Of a DNA stretch of 64,000 bases, positions 1 to 8,974 are shown one piece after another. A program made the translations under genes and the position numbers. The DNA comes from CAYFZO01 sp964347615 (lineage in GTDB: Bacteria; Pseudomonadota; Gammaproteobacteria; Poriferisulfidales; Oxydemutatoraceae), in contig CAYFZO010000008.1 of NCBI GenBank assembly GCA_964347615.1, forward strand, positions 1 to 64,000, written 5' to 3'. The notes under the pieces are model-generated. The model did not search any database and was not told the origin of the DNA. It saw only the letters and a list, made by a program, of their open reading frames with translations. Each line of letters begins with the position of its first letter. The first letter of the stretch is position 1.

Positions 1-2044
1 TTGAAGGATCCGTCGAGACGCTCAAATCACCTTCCTTCACCTCCACCAGCAGCACTACCTCTTGATCCGGAACCGGCTGGTAAGCGTGACCATCCGCTTG
101 CAAGCCGAGAGTCAAGCTTCCCGTACTGTGCTTCGTCAGGCGCAGACCGGAAAGAGGATCGAACTTCACCATAACTTGGGGCGTCGTCGCTTCCAGCCTC
201 AGACTCGTCGGCGTCGCCAAAGCAACGCCCGAGGACGCGATCACCTCCACCGACACCGACGCCGTCGAATCGATCGCCGCCGTCGTTGCCACCGCGACCG
301 TCTGTGACGACCTGTCCGCGTTGAACACGACTTCATGTCGCGTGGTGCGACCGGAACCGAAAGCGAACCCCGGATCTGAAAGCGCCAGCGTCACCGTCGT
401 CCTGCGATCCGCAACCAACGACGGGGTAATCGCTACCTCGAACTGCGTGCTGCGACCTCGCTGAATCTCCACCACTGCCGGATCGAAACTCAACGACACC
501 TCTTGCAACACCTCGATCGGCGACGTCGCCGATTGCACCTCCTCGGACAACTCGACCTCGTTCAACACCCTCACCCGCAACTCCCCGATGGAAACCGCAC
601 TATCCGAAGCCGACACCGTCACTTTCGCCGTCACGTTGTCTGCGTCCAAACTGACTTGCAGATTCGGCGTACCGCCTTGCAGGCTCAACCCGTCGCCGGA
701 GACCGACACCTCGAACACCGCCGTCTCACTCCCCGACAAAGTAAAGCCGGTCAGGCTCAGCTCCACTGCCTTGCTCTCCCCAAGATTCAGCGTCAAAGTC
801 TCTCCGATCTCACCGCCGGCGAGGGTGGAGCCGATGGTCACAGACGGTGTACAACTTTCTCCTTCAACATGTGGCACCTCTTCTCCATTGGGTCCGAATG
901 TGCAGCGTTGTCCAACAATTCTTGGCATATCCTCAGTCTTTACATTAACCGAGTCAGCTATGACTTGTCTAGGAGAAGATGCTTCAGCTATCTCACCAGG
1001 CAATCTAAAGTATCTCTCTTGAATGACAGAATATGGATTCTCAACAAACCCATCTTCTCCCTTTTCAAGACATCTGTAGCTTGCAATACCCAACCCATTC
1101 ACAGGATCAGGACCAGGAGGACCCAAGTCAACTGAACAACTCTTCAAAATGGCAGTTGCCATTAACTGAAGTTGCAGTTTATTTGGTTCTCTGTCAAACG
1201 TGTAATATGAACCAAGAAAGTTCATAGCAAGTTCAACCATTCCAGCCACAAATGGAGATGCTATTGATGTGCCCGTTAACCCTCCTGTTGCAATTCCTCT
1301 TTGACTCAACCCAGAGGATGGTCCGAGAACACATATCTCTTCTCTGCCCTCTTGACAGTAACTAAACTCCTGTTTTGGCATACAGTCTTCTGTTATCACT
1401 GTGCTATTAGCAGGCGCAAGTTCAGCACAAGTGTGTAGTCCTGTTGTGACAACCTCAGCCATTAAATTTCTCCAAGAAGCAAAGTTGTACCCAGAAACAA
1501 GTAGAACAAAAGGAGATGCTATCTCTTCTGATGTTGGAAATTCTCCACTTGGACCTCCATTACCATTTGAAGTAAGAGCGAGTTTACCACCTGTTGCAAC
1601 GTTTTCACGATACTTGTTTACAACAGATGAGCCAAAGAAACCCCTAAAAGAAGCAGAGGTAATATTTCCTGAGGGTATGCTATCATAGAAGTTTTTGCCT
1701 GCGACACCAAGATGACCGTAAGCAATAACCTCAATTGGACCAATTGAAGATGCTTCAGCAAAGAGTGTGACTGCCCTCGCATGGTTGCTAGGAACTGAAC
1801 CTCCCTCAAGCAAGTACAAAGTGGTGGTGGGATTCTCAACATTTGTGACAACCCACTCATACATCCTCTGGACCCCTTGGGCACTTCTCATACATCTGTT
1901 AAGGGCTTCCTGAGCACCTTCTGTACCGAAGGCATCAGTCAGTGATTGATCACAGTGTTCCTCAAACCAAGGAGGAACATTTGGATCTATTGCAAAACCA
2001 TTCTGGTATGCAAAGACCAAAAAGAAAAGAATGAATTTCTTCAT
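1..2044 (-). CDS. Chimeric secreted protein: degenerate subtilase-like N-terminus joined to Ig-like repeat region (partial)
   Basis: An uninterrupted minus-strand frame runs from ATG at 2044 off the left edge of the window, so the C-terminus is missing. It opens with a type I signal peptide (MKKFILFFLVFAYQNGFA). Near residue 260 there is a subtilase catalytic-serine motif (GTSIASPFVAGM), preceded by a possible oxyanion-Asn segment (SNGNGG). I see no convincing catalytic Asp (DTG/DSG) or HGT motif, so the S8 domain is degenerate or truncated. From about position 845 down to 1 the protein is a Thr/Ser/Val-rich beta-strand sequence typical of bacterial surface Ig-like or cadherin-like repeats. 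Base and codon use switch sharply at that point: AT-rich with AGA, TCA and CTT codons over 850-2044, GC-rich over 1-845. The likely role is a surface-exposed or secreted adhesin or protease-like protein. Domain naming is by motif only. Confidence 0.6.
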   Translation of the reverse strand, partial: MKKFILFFLVFAYQNGFAIDPNVPPWFEEHCDQSLTDAFGTEGAQEALNRCMRSAQGVQRMYEWVVTNVENPTTTLYLLEGGSVPSNHARAVTLFAEASSIGPIEVIAYGHLGVAGKNFYDSIPSGNITSASFRGFFGSSVVNKYRENVATGGKLALTSNGNGGPSGEFPTSEEIASPFVLLVSGYNFASWRNLMAEVVTTGLHTCAELAPANSTVITEDCMPKQEFSYCQEGREEICVLGPSSGLSQRGIATGGLTGTSIASPFVAGMVELAMNFLGSYYTFDREPNKLQLQLMATAILKSCSVDLGPPGPDPVNGLGIASYRCLEKGEDGFVENPYSVIQERYFRLPGEIAEASSPRQVIADSVNVKTEDMPRIVGQRCTFGPNGEEVPHVEGESCTPSVTIGSTLAGGEIGETLTLNLGESKAVELSLTGFTLSGSETAVFEVSVSGDGLSLQGGTPNLQVSLDADNVTAKVTVSASDSAVSIGELRVRVLNEVELSEEVQSATSPIEVLQEVSLSFDPAVVEIQRGRSTQFEVAITPSLVADRRTTVTLALSDPGFAFGSGRTTRHEVVFNADRSSQTVAVATTAAIDSTASVSVEVIASSGVALATPTSLRLEATTPQVMVKFDPLSGLRLTKHSTGSLTLGLQADGHAYQPVPDQEVVLLVEVKEGDLSVSTDPS

Positions 2045-2393
2045 TTTATTCCGGGTTTCTCCGGGTCAGTCGGCAGACCTCCTTCGCGGGTTCGAGGGAG
2101 GTCGAGCACGGGTGGACCAAGCCGCGGTCCTGCCAGGCCCCCCGCGCCAGGGTGCGTTCCGAGGTCTCGCGCACCAGGTGCCTGTGCGCCGTGCGCGTAT
2201 CGCAGCTCAAGGTGGCCTACGCGGCCGCAAGACGCTCTTGGCGCACCAGGATGGTCCCCTTTCCCTGAATCGCCCCGAACCTCCCTGAATCGGTTGATTT
2301 GCGCCAACACGATTTGATAACGGCTAAGCCGCAGGGCGGGCGCGAGTCGATAAAGAGGCTATACTTTAGCAGCTATACTTCATTTCCAGCCGG
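2045..2393. other. Intergenic region between the surface-protein gene and the tRNA genes
   Basis: About 350 bp with no credible gene. Short frames exist on both strands but none has coding character. It holds an inverted repeat at 2076-2103 (GACCTCC ... GGAGGTC arms) just upstream of the minus-strand gene. Near the tRNA side, two copies of a TATACT hexamer at 2360-2365 and 2374-2379 could serve as -10 elements for the tRNA transcript. No good -35 is visible. Confidence 0.4.
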
Positions 2394-2467
2394 GGCTAGT
2401 TGGCAGAGTGGTGATGCAGCGGCCTGCAAAGCCGTATACACCGGTTCGATTCCGGTACTAGCCTCCA
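2394..2467 (+). tRNA. tRNA-Cys (anticodon GCA)
   Basis: 74 nt with encoded CCA. The acceptor arms GGCTAGT and ACTAGCC pair, the discriminator is U (a Cys identity element), the T-loop reads GGTTCGATTCC, and the anticodon loop CTGCAAA gives GCA. It lies 15 bp upstream of tRNA-Leu, so the two are probably co-transcribed. Confidence 0.95.
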
Positions 2468-2482
2468 ACGGATTCGCGGTAT

Positions 2483-2569
2483 GCCCGGGTGGCGGAATGG
2501 TAGACGCAAGGGACTTAAAATCCCTTGGGCTTTTTGCCCGTGCCGGTTCGAGTCCGGCCCCGGGTACCA
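2483..2569 (+). tRNA. tRNA-Leu (anticodon TAA)
   Basis: 87 nt class II tRNA with a long variable arm. The acceptor GCCCGGG pairs with CCCGGGT (one G-U pair), discriminator A, encoded CCA, and anticodon loop CTTAAAA gives TAA. The 3' end is followed by a short echo of its own tail (GGGTACCAC repeated at 2574-2583). Confidence 0.95.
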
Positions 2570-2652
2570 CTACGGGTACCACTATGGGAAAGAGGTGATT
2601 CAGCCGCGTCGGCCAGGGGGGCTTACGCTGCCACCGCCGTCAGGGGTAGCCG

Positions 2653-3633
2653 ATGAAAACCATCGCTTTCTTCAACAATAAAGGAGCGGTCGGAACAACT
2701 TCGCTTGTCTATCACTTGGCTTGGATGTTCGGGGAACTCGAACGGCGTATCCTTGCGGTGGATCTGGATCCTCAGGCCAACCTGAGCGGAATATTCTTGG
2801 AAGAAGAGAGGTTGGAGGAGCTATGGTCGGAACAAGGCGACAACACGATCGATGAGGATATCGCCCCTCTGTTCGAGGGAACCGGCGATATCGCCGAATC
2901 CCCTCATATCGAAAAAGTCACCGAGAAAACCGGATTGGTGGCGGGAAAGCTTTCTCTTTCCAAGCGAGAAGACGAGCTTTCTGCACAATGGCCGAAATGT
3001 CTCGACGGGGATGAGCGGGCTTTTCGCGTCACAACCGCTTTTGCGCGGCTGATTGAACGTGCTGGAGAGGAATGGGGGGCGGACTTGGCGCTGGTGGACG
3101 TCGGGCCGAACCTCGGCGCCATCAACAGAGCCGCCTTGATCGCGAGTGACTACGTTGTCGTGCCGCTTGCGCCGGACCTGTTTTCGTTGCAAGGGTTGCG
3201 TAACGTGGGGCCGACCTTGAAAAACTGGCGGGATGCTTGGGAAAGGCGCTTGAAGGAAAAACCGGGAAGCTTAGATGTTACCTTGCCGTCGGGAAACATG
3301 AAACCGGTCGGCTACGTCGTCATGCAGCCCACGGTCAGGTTAGACGGGCCGGTTAAGGCGTATGCGCGTTGGATTAAGCAGATACCGGGAGAATACAGGG
3401 AGTCCGTGATGGAAGATGCGGGTGGTTTTCCTGCAACGGGAAGTAAAGACCCAAATCGTCTGGCTCAGTTGAAAGACTATCGCTTTCTTATGCAGATGGC
3501 GCAGGAAGTGGATAAACCGATGTTCATGCTGAAACCCGCCGATGGCGCCATCGGTGCACATCAAAGCGCTGTCCGGAGTTGCTACAAGGCTTTCAAGAAA
3601 TTGGCGAATCAAATTCTCAATCGCATTGAGTAA
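2653..3633 (+). CDS. ParA/MinD-like ATPase with degenerate Walker A
   Basis: 326 aa, soluble. It belongs to the deviant-Walker ParA family: an N-terminal P-loop at residues 9-16, a DLDPQANL motif near residue 37, and a switch II VDVGPNLG near residue 150. The family P-loop is KGGVGKTT/S. Here it reads KGAVGTTS, so the phosphate-binding lysine is replaced by Thr (an AAA to ACA change would do it) and a glycine by Ala. The frame is otherwise intact. ParA proteins segregate plasmids or position cellular cargo, but no parB-like partner is adjacent (the ParB-like gene at 15.5 kb belongs to a different operon). The ATG follows an AGGGG ribosome-binding site. ATP hydrolysis is probably impaired. It may be a decaying mobile-element remnant or a nucleotide-binding-only variant. 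Confidence 0.75.
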   Translation: MKTIAFFNNKGAVGTTSLVYHLAWMFGELERRILAVDLDPQANLSGIFLEEERLEELWSEQGDNTIDEDIAPLFEGTGDIAESPHIEKVTEKTGLVAGKLSLSKREDELSAQWPKCLDGDERAFRVTTAFARLIERAGEEWGADLALVDVGPNLGAINRAALIASDYVVVPLAPDLFSLQGLRNVGPTLKNWRDAWERRLKEKPGSLDVTLPSGNMKPVGYVVMQPTVRLDGPVKAYARWIKQIPGEYRESVMEDAGGFPATGSKDPNRLAQLKDYRFLMQMAQEVDKPMFMLKPADGAIGAHQSAVRSCYKAFKKLANQILNRIE

Positions 3634-3728
3634 AGTGAAGCGGACGGTTCCTCCGGGTCGTGTCGGTTCCGTCTTGCGCGGGCGGTGCTGAAAAGAGACG
3701 CCGTCAAGTTTTCTCATGCTTCAACCTT

Positions 3729-4934
3729 CTACCGCACCGCCACCGCAGCCAGCAGCGCGAAGGAGAGCAGGGCGCCGGCGATCGGGACGGCCTTGGGGTA
3801 GTTGATCACCGCTTCGTCCGCGTCTTTCGTCTTTCTCTTCACCACGAGCAGGGCCAGATTCACGAGCAGGAAGATGACGAGCATGATGCTGCTGGTGACC
3901 TTGGCGAGCGTGGTCAGGTCCAGGCTCAGGGCGAGCACCAGGATCAATGCGGCGATGATGACGGTGGCGGCGATCGGGGTTTGCGTCCTGCGGTTGAGTT
4001 TCGACAGGAACGCGGGCGCGAGGCCTTTCCTCGACATGCCGTAGAGCAGCCTCGACGCCATGATCATCTGCACCAGCGCGCCGTTGATCACGGCGAACAG
4101 GCTGATGACCCCGATGAACGCCGGCGAGTAGCCGCTGTGCACGACGATGTCGGCGAGCGGCGCGGCGCTGGCGGCGAGCTCGCCGGCGGGCAGCATCCGG
4201 GCGGCCAGGGCGGAGACCGCGAAATACAGCAGCGTCGAGATTGCGACCGCGAGGACGACCGCGCGCGGGAGGTTCTTGCGCGGTTGCTTGACTTCCTCGA
4301 CGACGTTGACCATGTCCTCGAAGCCGATGAACGCGTAGAAGGCGAGGAAGCCGCCGACCGCGACGCTCAGCAAGGCCTCGACGTCGGGCAGGACGAACAC
4401 CTCGGCCCACTCGTTGGTCGCGACCCCGTGGCGGGCGGTGTAGATGACGAACAGCAGGCCGCCGACCTCGATCAGCGTGATCAGGGTCACCGCGAACGCC
4501 GACTGCTGGATGCCCCACGAAGCGATCAAGGTCAGGAGCAGCACAATCAGCACGATGGCGGCCGCGTCGGGCAGCTCGATGAAGAGGTTGAGGTAGCCGA
4601 CGAACGCGTTGGAGATCGTCGCCGCCGAGACGATGCCGGTGACGGCGACCATCGCCCCGACCAGCTGCGACAGCCAGCCTTTCTTCCACGCCTCGTAGAT
4701 GTACAGCGCCGCGCCCGCGCTCTGCGGAAAGCGCGAGGACAACTCGGCGTAGGACAGGGCGGTGAAGGCGGCGATCACGCCCGCCAGGAGGAACGCATAC
4801 GGCAGGTGGATGCCCGAGGCGGCGCCGACCTTGCCGATCAGGGCGTAGATGCCGGCGCCGATGATGGTGCCGACGCCGTAGAAGGTGATCGTCGGCAGGC
4901 TGAGACTGCGCTTGAGTTCGGTGGCGTCGGACAT
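3729..4934 (-). CDS. APC-superfamily amino acid permease
   Basis: 401 aa integral membrane protein with about 11-12 hydrophobic segments. The N-terminus carries the APC signature: an unwound TM1 with GTIIGAGIYALIG at about residues 22-34, and the conserved FIGFEDMVNVVEEVKQP stretch near residue 200. The family catalyses proton- or antiport-coupled amino acid uptake across the inner membrane. The substrate cannot be read from sequence. It is somewhat short at the C-terminus compared with typical 430-480 aa members. It stands alone, with no transporter partners next to it, and lies tail-to-tail with the ParA-like gene and in the same direction as the DUF1326 gene upstream. Confidence 0.85.
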   Translation of the reverse strand: MSDATELKRSLSLPTITFYGVGTIIGAGIYALIGKVGAASGIHLPYAFLLAGVIAAFTALSYAELSSRFPQSAGAALYIYEAWKKGWLSQLVGAMVAVTGIVSAATISNAFVGYLNLFIELPDAAAIVLIVLLLTLIASWGIQQSAFAVTLITLIEVGGLLFVIYTARHGVATNEWAEVFVLPDVEALLSVAVGGFLAFYAFIGFEDMVNVVEEVKQPRKNLPRAVVLAVAISTLLYFAVSALAARMLPAGELAASAAPLADIVVHSGYSPAFIGVISLFAVINGALVQMIMASRLLYGMSRKGLAPAFLSKLNRRTQTPIAATVIIAALILVLALSLDLTTLAKVTSSIMLVIFLLVNLALLVVKRKTKDADEAVINYPKAVPIAGALLSFALLAAVAVR

Positions 4935-5143
4935 CGGGGCGGCTTGCGGTGTGTGGCGAGATTGGCGGCGGGTGAAGGGTCTGCTTGCTTATCCGGTGCC
5001 GGAGACGGAAGCCGTCGGCGAAGGCCGGGCGAGGCGCATTATAAAGGTACGGCTGCGCGTTCGGGCGGCGCGACGTCGGTCCGGGAGGGACGGGCGATGC
5101 CCTGCGCGCCCGGTTCGGCACGCGCAGGGGGATGCGTCGCTGC

Positions 5144-5743
5144 TTACGGCTGGTAGCTGAAGTCGGCGGCGAGCCCGACGGTGCCGGACTGCTCCCACTC
5201 CTGGCCGTGGTCGCTGTATTCGAGTTTCTCGGACTTGTGGACGATGATCGGGTAGCCCGGCGCGACCGCGAGCGGGTGGTTCTTGACGGTCACGTCGCCG
5301 CCGTCCTCGCCCTCGACCGCGTCCATCTTGATGCTGCCCACGCCCTCGACCTTCAGCTCCTTGCGCTTGGGATCCATCTTGATGTCGATGTCGGCCGAAT
5401 GCACGCCCATCACTTCGCCGACGAGACTTGCGATGACCGCCGGATGACCGCCGGCCTCGCCGCCGTAGATCCTGGTCAATGCGTCTTTCTGTTCTTCGCT
5501 GGCGTTCTTGTCGATGTAAAGCGCGAGTCTCCAGCCTCCGTCGGTGAGCAAGCCCGGGGCGTGCAGCCACGCCGCGACCTTCAGCCCCGACAGGTCGGTG
5601 CCGTCCATGTGTCCCTTGGCGATGTCCCAGCAGACGAATGCCTCGCAGAAGCCTTTCGTCGGCGGCATCAGGAAGATGCACGGGCACACCAGGTCGCAGG
5701 TGCACGATTCGAAGTACTTTCCTTCCAGTTTCCAGTCAGCCAT
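5144..5743 (-). CDS. DUF1326 domain protein
   Basis: 199 aa, soluble. It starts MADWKLEGKYFESCTCDLVCPC, with a Cys-rich N-terminal segment (C14, C16, C20, C22) that may bind metal, as is typical of DUF1326. The rest is a beta-rich domain with no known catalytic motif. Its divergent neighbour at 5967 is a DUF2182 membrane protein. DUF1326 and DUF2182 genes are often neighbours in bacteria, so the two probably work together, perhaps in metal handling. The molecular function is not established. The ATG is chosen because the family begins just before the WxLxGxYxE(S/A)C motif. Confidence 0.8.
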   Translation of the reverse strand: MADWKLEGKYFESCTCDLVCPCIFLMPPTKGFCEAFVCWDIAKGHMDGTDLSGLKVAAWLHAPGLLTDGGWRLALYIDKNASEEQKDALTRIYGGEAGGHPAVIASLVGEVMGVHSADIDIKMDPKRKELKVEGVGSIKMDAVEGEDGGDVTVKNHPLAVAPGYPIIVHKSEKLEYSDHGQEWEQSGTVGLAADFSYQP

Positions 5744-5966
5744 GGTCTTTCCCTCCGCGTGGAATCAGAAATGATGATGAGGCAATGCTAGTCCGTCTGC
5801 CGGGGAATAACAAGCTGCTTCCGGCGCCGTCGTCAGGATTGTCGTACCAGCCGCTTCCGGCTGTGTTTCGGCCGACCCGGACCGCGTCCGGCGGGCGGGA
5901 GAGCCGGGGGGCGACGCAGCGGCGCCGTGCTAGACTGCCGCGGTTTCTCAGCCCCTTGACGCACCC

Positions 5967-6773
5967 ATGCCCGACATCGCCGTCGTCCGCCAAGCATGGG
6001 CGGACATTCCCGCCGCCGCACGTCTGCTGACGCTCGCCGTCATCGCCACGCTCGCCGCCACCGGGTGGGGATACATGGTCTACATGGCCTGGGCGATGGA
6101 CAACATGCACCTCGTCGAGATGTGGATGCCGCCGCGCGGCGGGGCGAGGGCGTGGGTCGCCTACGACTTCATGATGCTGTTCTGGATGTGGCTGCTGATG
6201 ATGATGGCGATGATGCTGCCGTCGGCGACGCCGCTGGCGATGCTGTTCGCGCAGGTGCAGAGGAAGCGCAAGGGCAAGCATCAGATCGTCGTGCCGACCT
6301 CGATCCTGGTCGCCGGCTACGTCGCCGCGTGGGGCGTGTTCAGCGCGGTGATCACGGTCGTGCAGTGGCAATTGCACGACCGCGGACTGCTCAACCCGAT
6401 GATGAACAGCCGCAGCTACCTGATGAGCGGCGTCGCGCTGGTGATCGCCGGCGCGTATCAGTTCACGCCGTGGAAGGACACCTGCCTGCGCTACTGCCGT
6501 ACGCCGATGAGCTTCCTGCTCGGCTCGTGGCGCGAAGGCGCCGCCGGCGCGCTGATGATGGGGCTGCACCACGGCATGTACTGCGTGCTGTGCTGCTGGG
6601 GGCTGATGCTGGTGATGTTCGCCGTCGGCGTGATGAACATGCTGTGGATGGTGGTGATCGCGTCGTTCGTGCTGCTGGAGAAGACGGTGCTGCCGATACG
6701 CAGCGGGTCGATGATCGTCGGGGCGATATTGCTGGCGTGGGGCGGATATTGGCTGACGCTGTACCCGTGGTAG
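5967..6773 (+). CDS. DUF2182 metal-binding membrane protein
   Basis: 268 aa with about six hydrophobic helices, extremely rich in methionine and tryptophan (for example MMLFWMWLLMMMAMMLPS near residue 70). It shows the family pattern: an MxMxxAMMLPSA-like helix followed by late Cys/His motifs (FTPWKDTCLRYCRTP near 170 and GLHHGMYCVLCCW near 200). These Met, His and Cys side chains suggest copper or another soft metal, which is inference. It is divergently transcribed from the DUF1326 gene with 223 bp between, which should contain both promoters. Function unproven. Confidence 0.8.
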   Translation: MPDIAVVRQAWADIPAAARLLTLAVIATLAATGWGYMVYMAWAMDNMHLVEMWMPPRGGARAWVAYDFMMLFWMWLLMMMAMMLPSATPLAMLFAQVQRKRKGKHQIVVPTSILVAGYVAAWGVFSAVITVVQWQLHDRGLLNPMMNSRSYLMSGVALVIAGAYQFTPWKDTCLRYCRTPMSFLLGSWREGAAGALMMGLHHGMYCVLCCWGLMLVMFAVGVMNMLWMVVIASFVLLEKTVLPIRSGSMIVGAILLAWGGYWLTLYPW

Positions 6774-6880
6774 GGGATGAGGCGGTGGTGGGTGAAAGGT
6801 GATGTGCGGAGTTGGCTGCAATGATTTCTGCAACCGGCAGAAAGAATTCACGATTTATAATGCGCTAAAGGAGTAAGACT

Positions 6881-8668
6881 ATGCTAAATGACAAAATTAA
6901 AACTTGTCTTGAGAATTTAGACCAAGAGCAAAAAGCTCTCGCGTCTTGTCATGGTGAGTATGATATTGCCAACAAAATAAAAAACATTTTGAAAAAAGAC
7001 ACAAATTATAAACCGACCACTGAGGATATTGCCGAGCAAATGGCTTTTGATTTTTGGAATGCATACTCAAACGACTGGGGAACTTATTACGGCCCGCTGT
7101 CTATTTTGCCAAACCAACAAGGACGAATGATTGAATATCCGAGCATTAAAGCAGTAAACGAGGAAATATTAAAGTATTGGGCGAAAAGATCTAAAGAGAG
7201 CAAGAATCCAATTTTGTCGTCAAGGTATGCCGATCTAGTTGTTGATTTTTCGCCAAAAGTCATAAATAAAGATGCCGATGTTGATTTGTTTCAGATAGTT
7301 ATAGATTCAAACATTGCGATTTGCAAAAGATCGTTAGCCCGTCCTTTGGATTGCGAGAAGAAAATTGAAAGAGCTTTAGTTTTAGCGATAAAAATTAACA
7401 ATCCAAAAAAAATCGACAAAATAAAAAAAACAATAATTAATCTTGAGGAAAAAATAGGATCGTGGAGCTTTGCTTTCAAATTGCTCATTTTGGATTTTGG
7501 CGAAAAAGTTCTGCTTGCGGAAACAGAAAAGACAGGATTGGTTAAGGCGTTAGAGGATAGATTAGAAAGAGTTAAAACAAATGTGTGGTGGGCAGAAAAA
7601 GCCGTTCTTCTGCTTGCCGAATATTACGCAAACGAAAAAGACGAAGATAATTTAATGCGTGTTTTAGATGTTTTGGAAAAATCCCTAAAAACAGACCACC
7701 GCATAAACTCGGATGCGTTATTGAAAATTCACGCATACGAAAAAATACACGAGATATACCAGAAATATAGAGACAAAGGTTTTTCAAAAGCAACAGACGC
7801 CAGCAAAAGGATTTTGCGGGAAATAGGGCAGCTGGACTTGGATTTGGATAAATCCCTCAAAGAAATTTCCGTAACAACTAAAGTTGAACAAAAAGATATT
7901 GATGATTTTTTGAAAGAGATTTTTGGCGATAAAAGGCAAAATGAATTAGAGACCATTATTGCTAAAATAGTAATCAATTTTTTACCGAAAAAAGAAGCGC
8001 TAGAAAAGGAATTAAAAGATGTTTCCGAAAAACACCCGATGCAGTTTTTATCTACGACGAAAATTATTTCCGGTGGTCGAATGCCGATAGCCACACTTTC
8101 CATGCTTGAAGAAGATTATGACAATCATTTTCAGCGTTACGCTTCGCAGTATATTCAATTCAGCTCGCCTTTTCTTGCGCTGGCGAATGATAAATTGAAA
8201 AAGCAAATTTCTAAACAAAACATTACGGAATATTTTAGAAATTCAATGCTTTTTGAAAATGAAAATAAGGAATATTTAGAGCGGGCAATTTCGGCATACT
8301 GGGATGGTGATTATCTCGTTTCCTCCCATTTGTTCATCCCGCTGATTGAAAATGCAATCAGAGAATTGGTGAAAAATTGCGGCGGTACTGTTTTGAGGCC
8401 AAATAATCTTGGTGGATATGACGATCTTACGCTTGGCCGATTATTGAAAAGGCTAGGGAATATCGCTGAAAAAGTTTCTTCAGAAATGGACCAAAACATG
8501 GTTTTTTACTTCCGGTTGGTTCTTACGGAACGATTGGGAATGAACTTGAGGAACGATTTTGCACACGGTTCTCTCAAAAAGAAATTTTTTACAAGAGATG
8601 TAGCAGACCGACTTTTTCATGTTATGACATGCTTAGCGCTTGTAAAAAAGCAGGAGAAAAATAAATAG
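6881..8668 (+). CDS. DUF4209 / HEPN-like protein, full-length copy 1
   Basis: 595 aa, soluble, very Lys/Glu/Ile rich and AT-rich compared with the backbone, which indicates acquired DNA. The C-terminal third matches DUF4209 and ends in LRNDFAHG, with R557 and H562 forming an RX4H motif as in HEPN ribonucleases (inference from motif). The N-terminal 450 residues look helical, with repeat-like segments. It is the longest of three paralogues (others at 8975 and 11313). It alone has a strong Shine-Dalgarno sequence (AAGGAG, 7 nt before ATG). The 20 bases upstream match the last codons of an IS256-like transposase fragment seen before copies 2 and 3. Defence or toxin activity is plausible but not shown. 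Confidence 0.65.
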   Translation: MLNDKIKTCLENLDQEQKALASCHGEYDIANKIKNILKKDTNYKPTTEDIAEQMAFDFWNAYSNDWGTYYGPLSILPNQQGRMIEYPSIKAVNEEILKYWAKRSKESKNPILSSRYADLVVDFSPKVINKDADVDLFQIVIDSNIAICKRSLARPLDCEKKIERALVLAIKINNPKKIDKIKKTIINLEEKIGSWSFAFKLLILDFGEKVLLAETEKTGLVKALEDRLERVKTNVWWAEKAVLLLAEYYANEKDEDNLMRVLDVLEKSLKTDHRINSDALLKIHAYEKIHEIYQKYRDKGFSKATDASKRILREIGQLDLDLDKSLKEISVTTKVEQKDIDDFLKEIFGDKRQNELETIIAKIVINFLPKKEALEKELKDVSEKHPMQFLSTTKIISGGRMPIATLSMLEEDYDNHFQRYASQYIQFSSPFLALANDKLKKQISKQNITEYFRNSMLFENENKEYLERAISAYWDGDYLVSSHLFIPLIENAIRELVKNCGGTVLRPNNLGGYDDLTLGRLLKRLGNIAEKVSSEMDQNMVFYFRLVLTERLGMNLRNDFAHGSLKKKFFTRDVADRLFHVMTCLALVKKQEKNK

Positions 8669-8756
8669 TGGCGTACCAGCTAACGCTGGCACAAATTCCA
8701 TCGGTGTCCAAAGCGAGGAGGGAGTATAAAAAATTCTGTGTATCCGTTAACTTAAA
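8669..8756 (+). repeat. Downstream flank of DUF4209 copy 1, shared with copies 2 and 3
   Basis: The sequence after the stop codon (around GCTAACGCTGGCACAAATTC and GTCCAAAGCGAGG) recurs after copies 2 (10375-10440) and 3 (13060-13130). Whole cassettes, not only the coding regions, were therefore duplicated. In copies 2 and 3 this flank leads into a conserved TTCGAATTTTTTACACTCTC end. Here that end is replaced by a related but different AT-rich stretch. Confidence 0.6.
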
Positions 8757-8970
8757 GAGGGATTGTCTAAAATTTTGTGTTTTCTTCAAGAGCCTTATGA
8801 TAACCATTTACCATTAGGAGAATAATCATAAAGCGAATCCCTCGAAAATCGATAACTCCTTTCTCGACCAATTCTTGGCGGATCAAGACTCGCTCAAGGC
8901 TTTTGTCGGCGACAGGCTGTTCAACGATCTGAAAAAAGTGCTGGTGGCCGGCAATGCGCTAAAGGCGTAA
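8757..8970 (+). mobile_element. IS256-like left end with transposase N-terminus fragment
   Basis: It begins with an IS256-type terminal sequence (GGATTGTCTAAAATTTTGTG). From 8833 to 8970 it encodes about 45 residues resembling the start of IS256-family transposases (FLDQFLADQDSLKAF, then GDRLFNDLKKVLVAGNALKA), ending at a TAA only 4 nt before the start codon of DUF4209 copy 2. The catalytic part of the transposase is absent. An almost parallel fragment precedes copy 3. Confidence 0.55.
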
Positions 8971-8974
8971 GACT

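Noticed and set aside
1..1135. Plus-strand frames at 62-307, 503-1135 and 588-1022
   Set aside because: Antisense to the open minus-strand surface-protein frame, which runs the full length without stops.
2041..2310. Minus-strand 89-aa frame overlapping the start of the surface-protein gene
   Set aside because: It overlaps the better-supported ATG at 2044 and has no recognisable features.
3660..5156. 498-aa plus-strand frame opposite the permease, and similar long frames at 22659-24155, 26560-28122, 36213-37979, 43698-45434, 46620-48395, 48411-49661 and 62613-63974
   Set aside because: All lie antisense to well-supported genes, have Arg/Gly/Ala-rich low-complexity composition and no motifs. 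GC-rich DNA creates such shadows.
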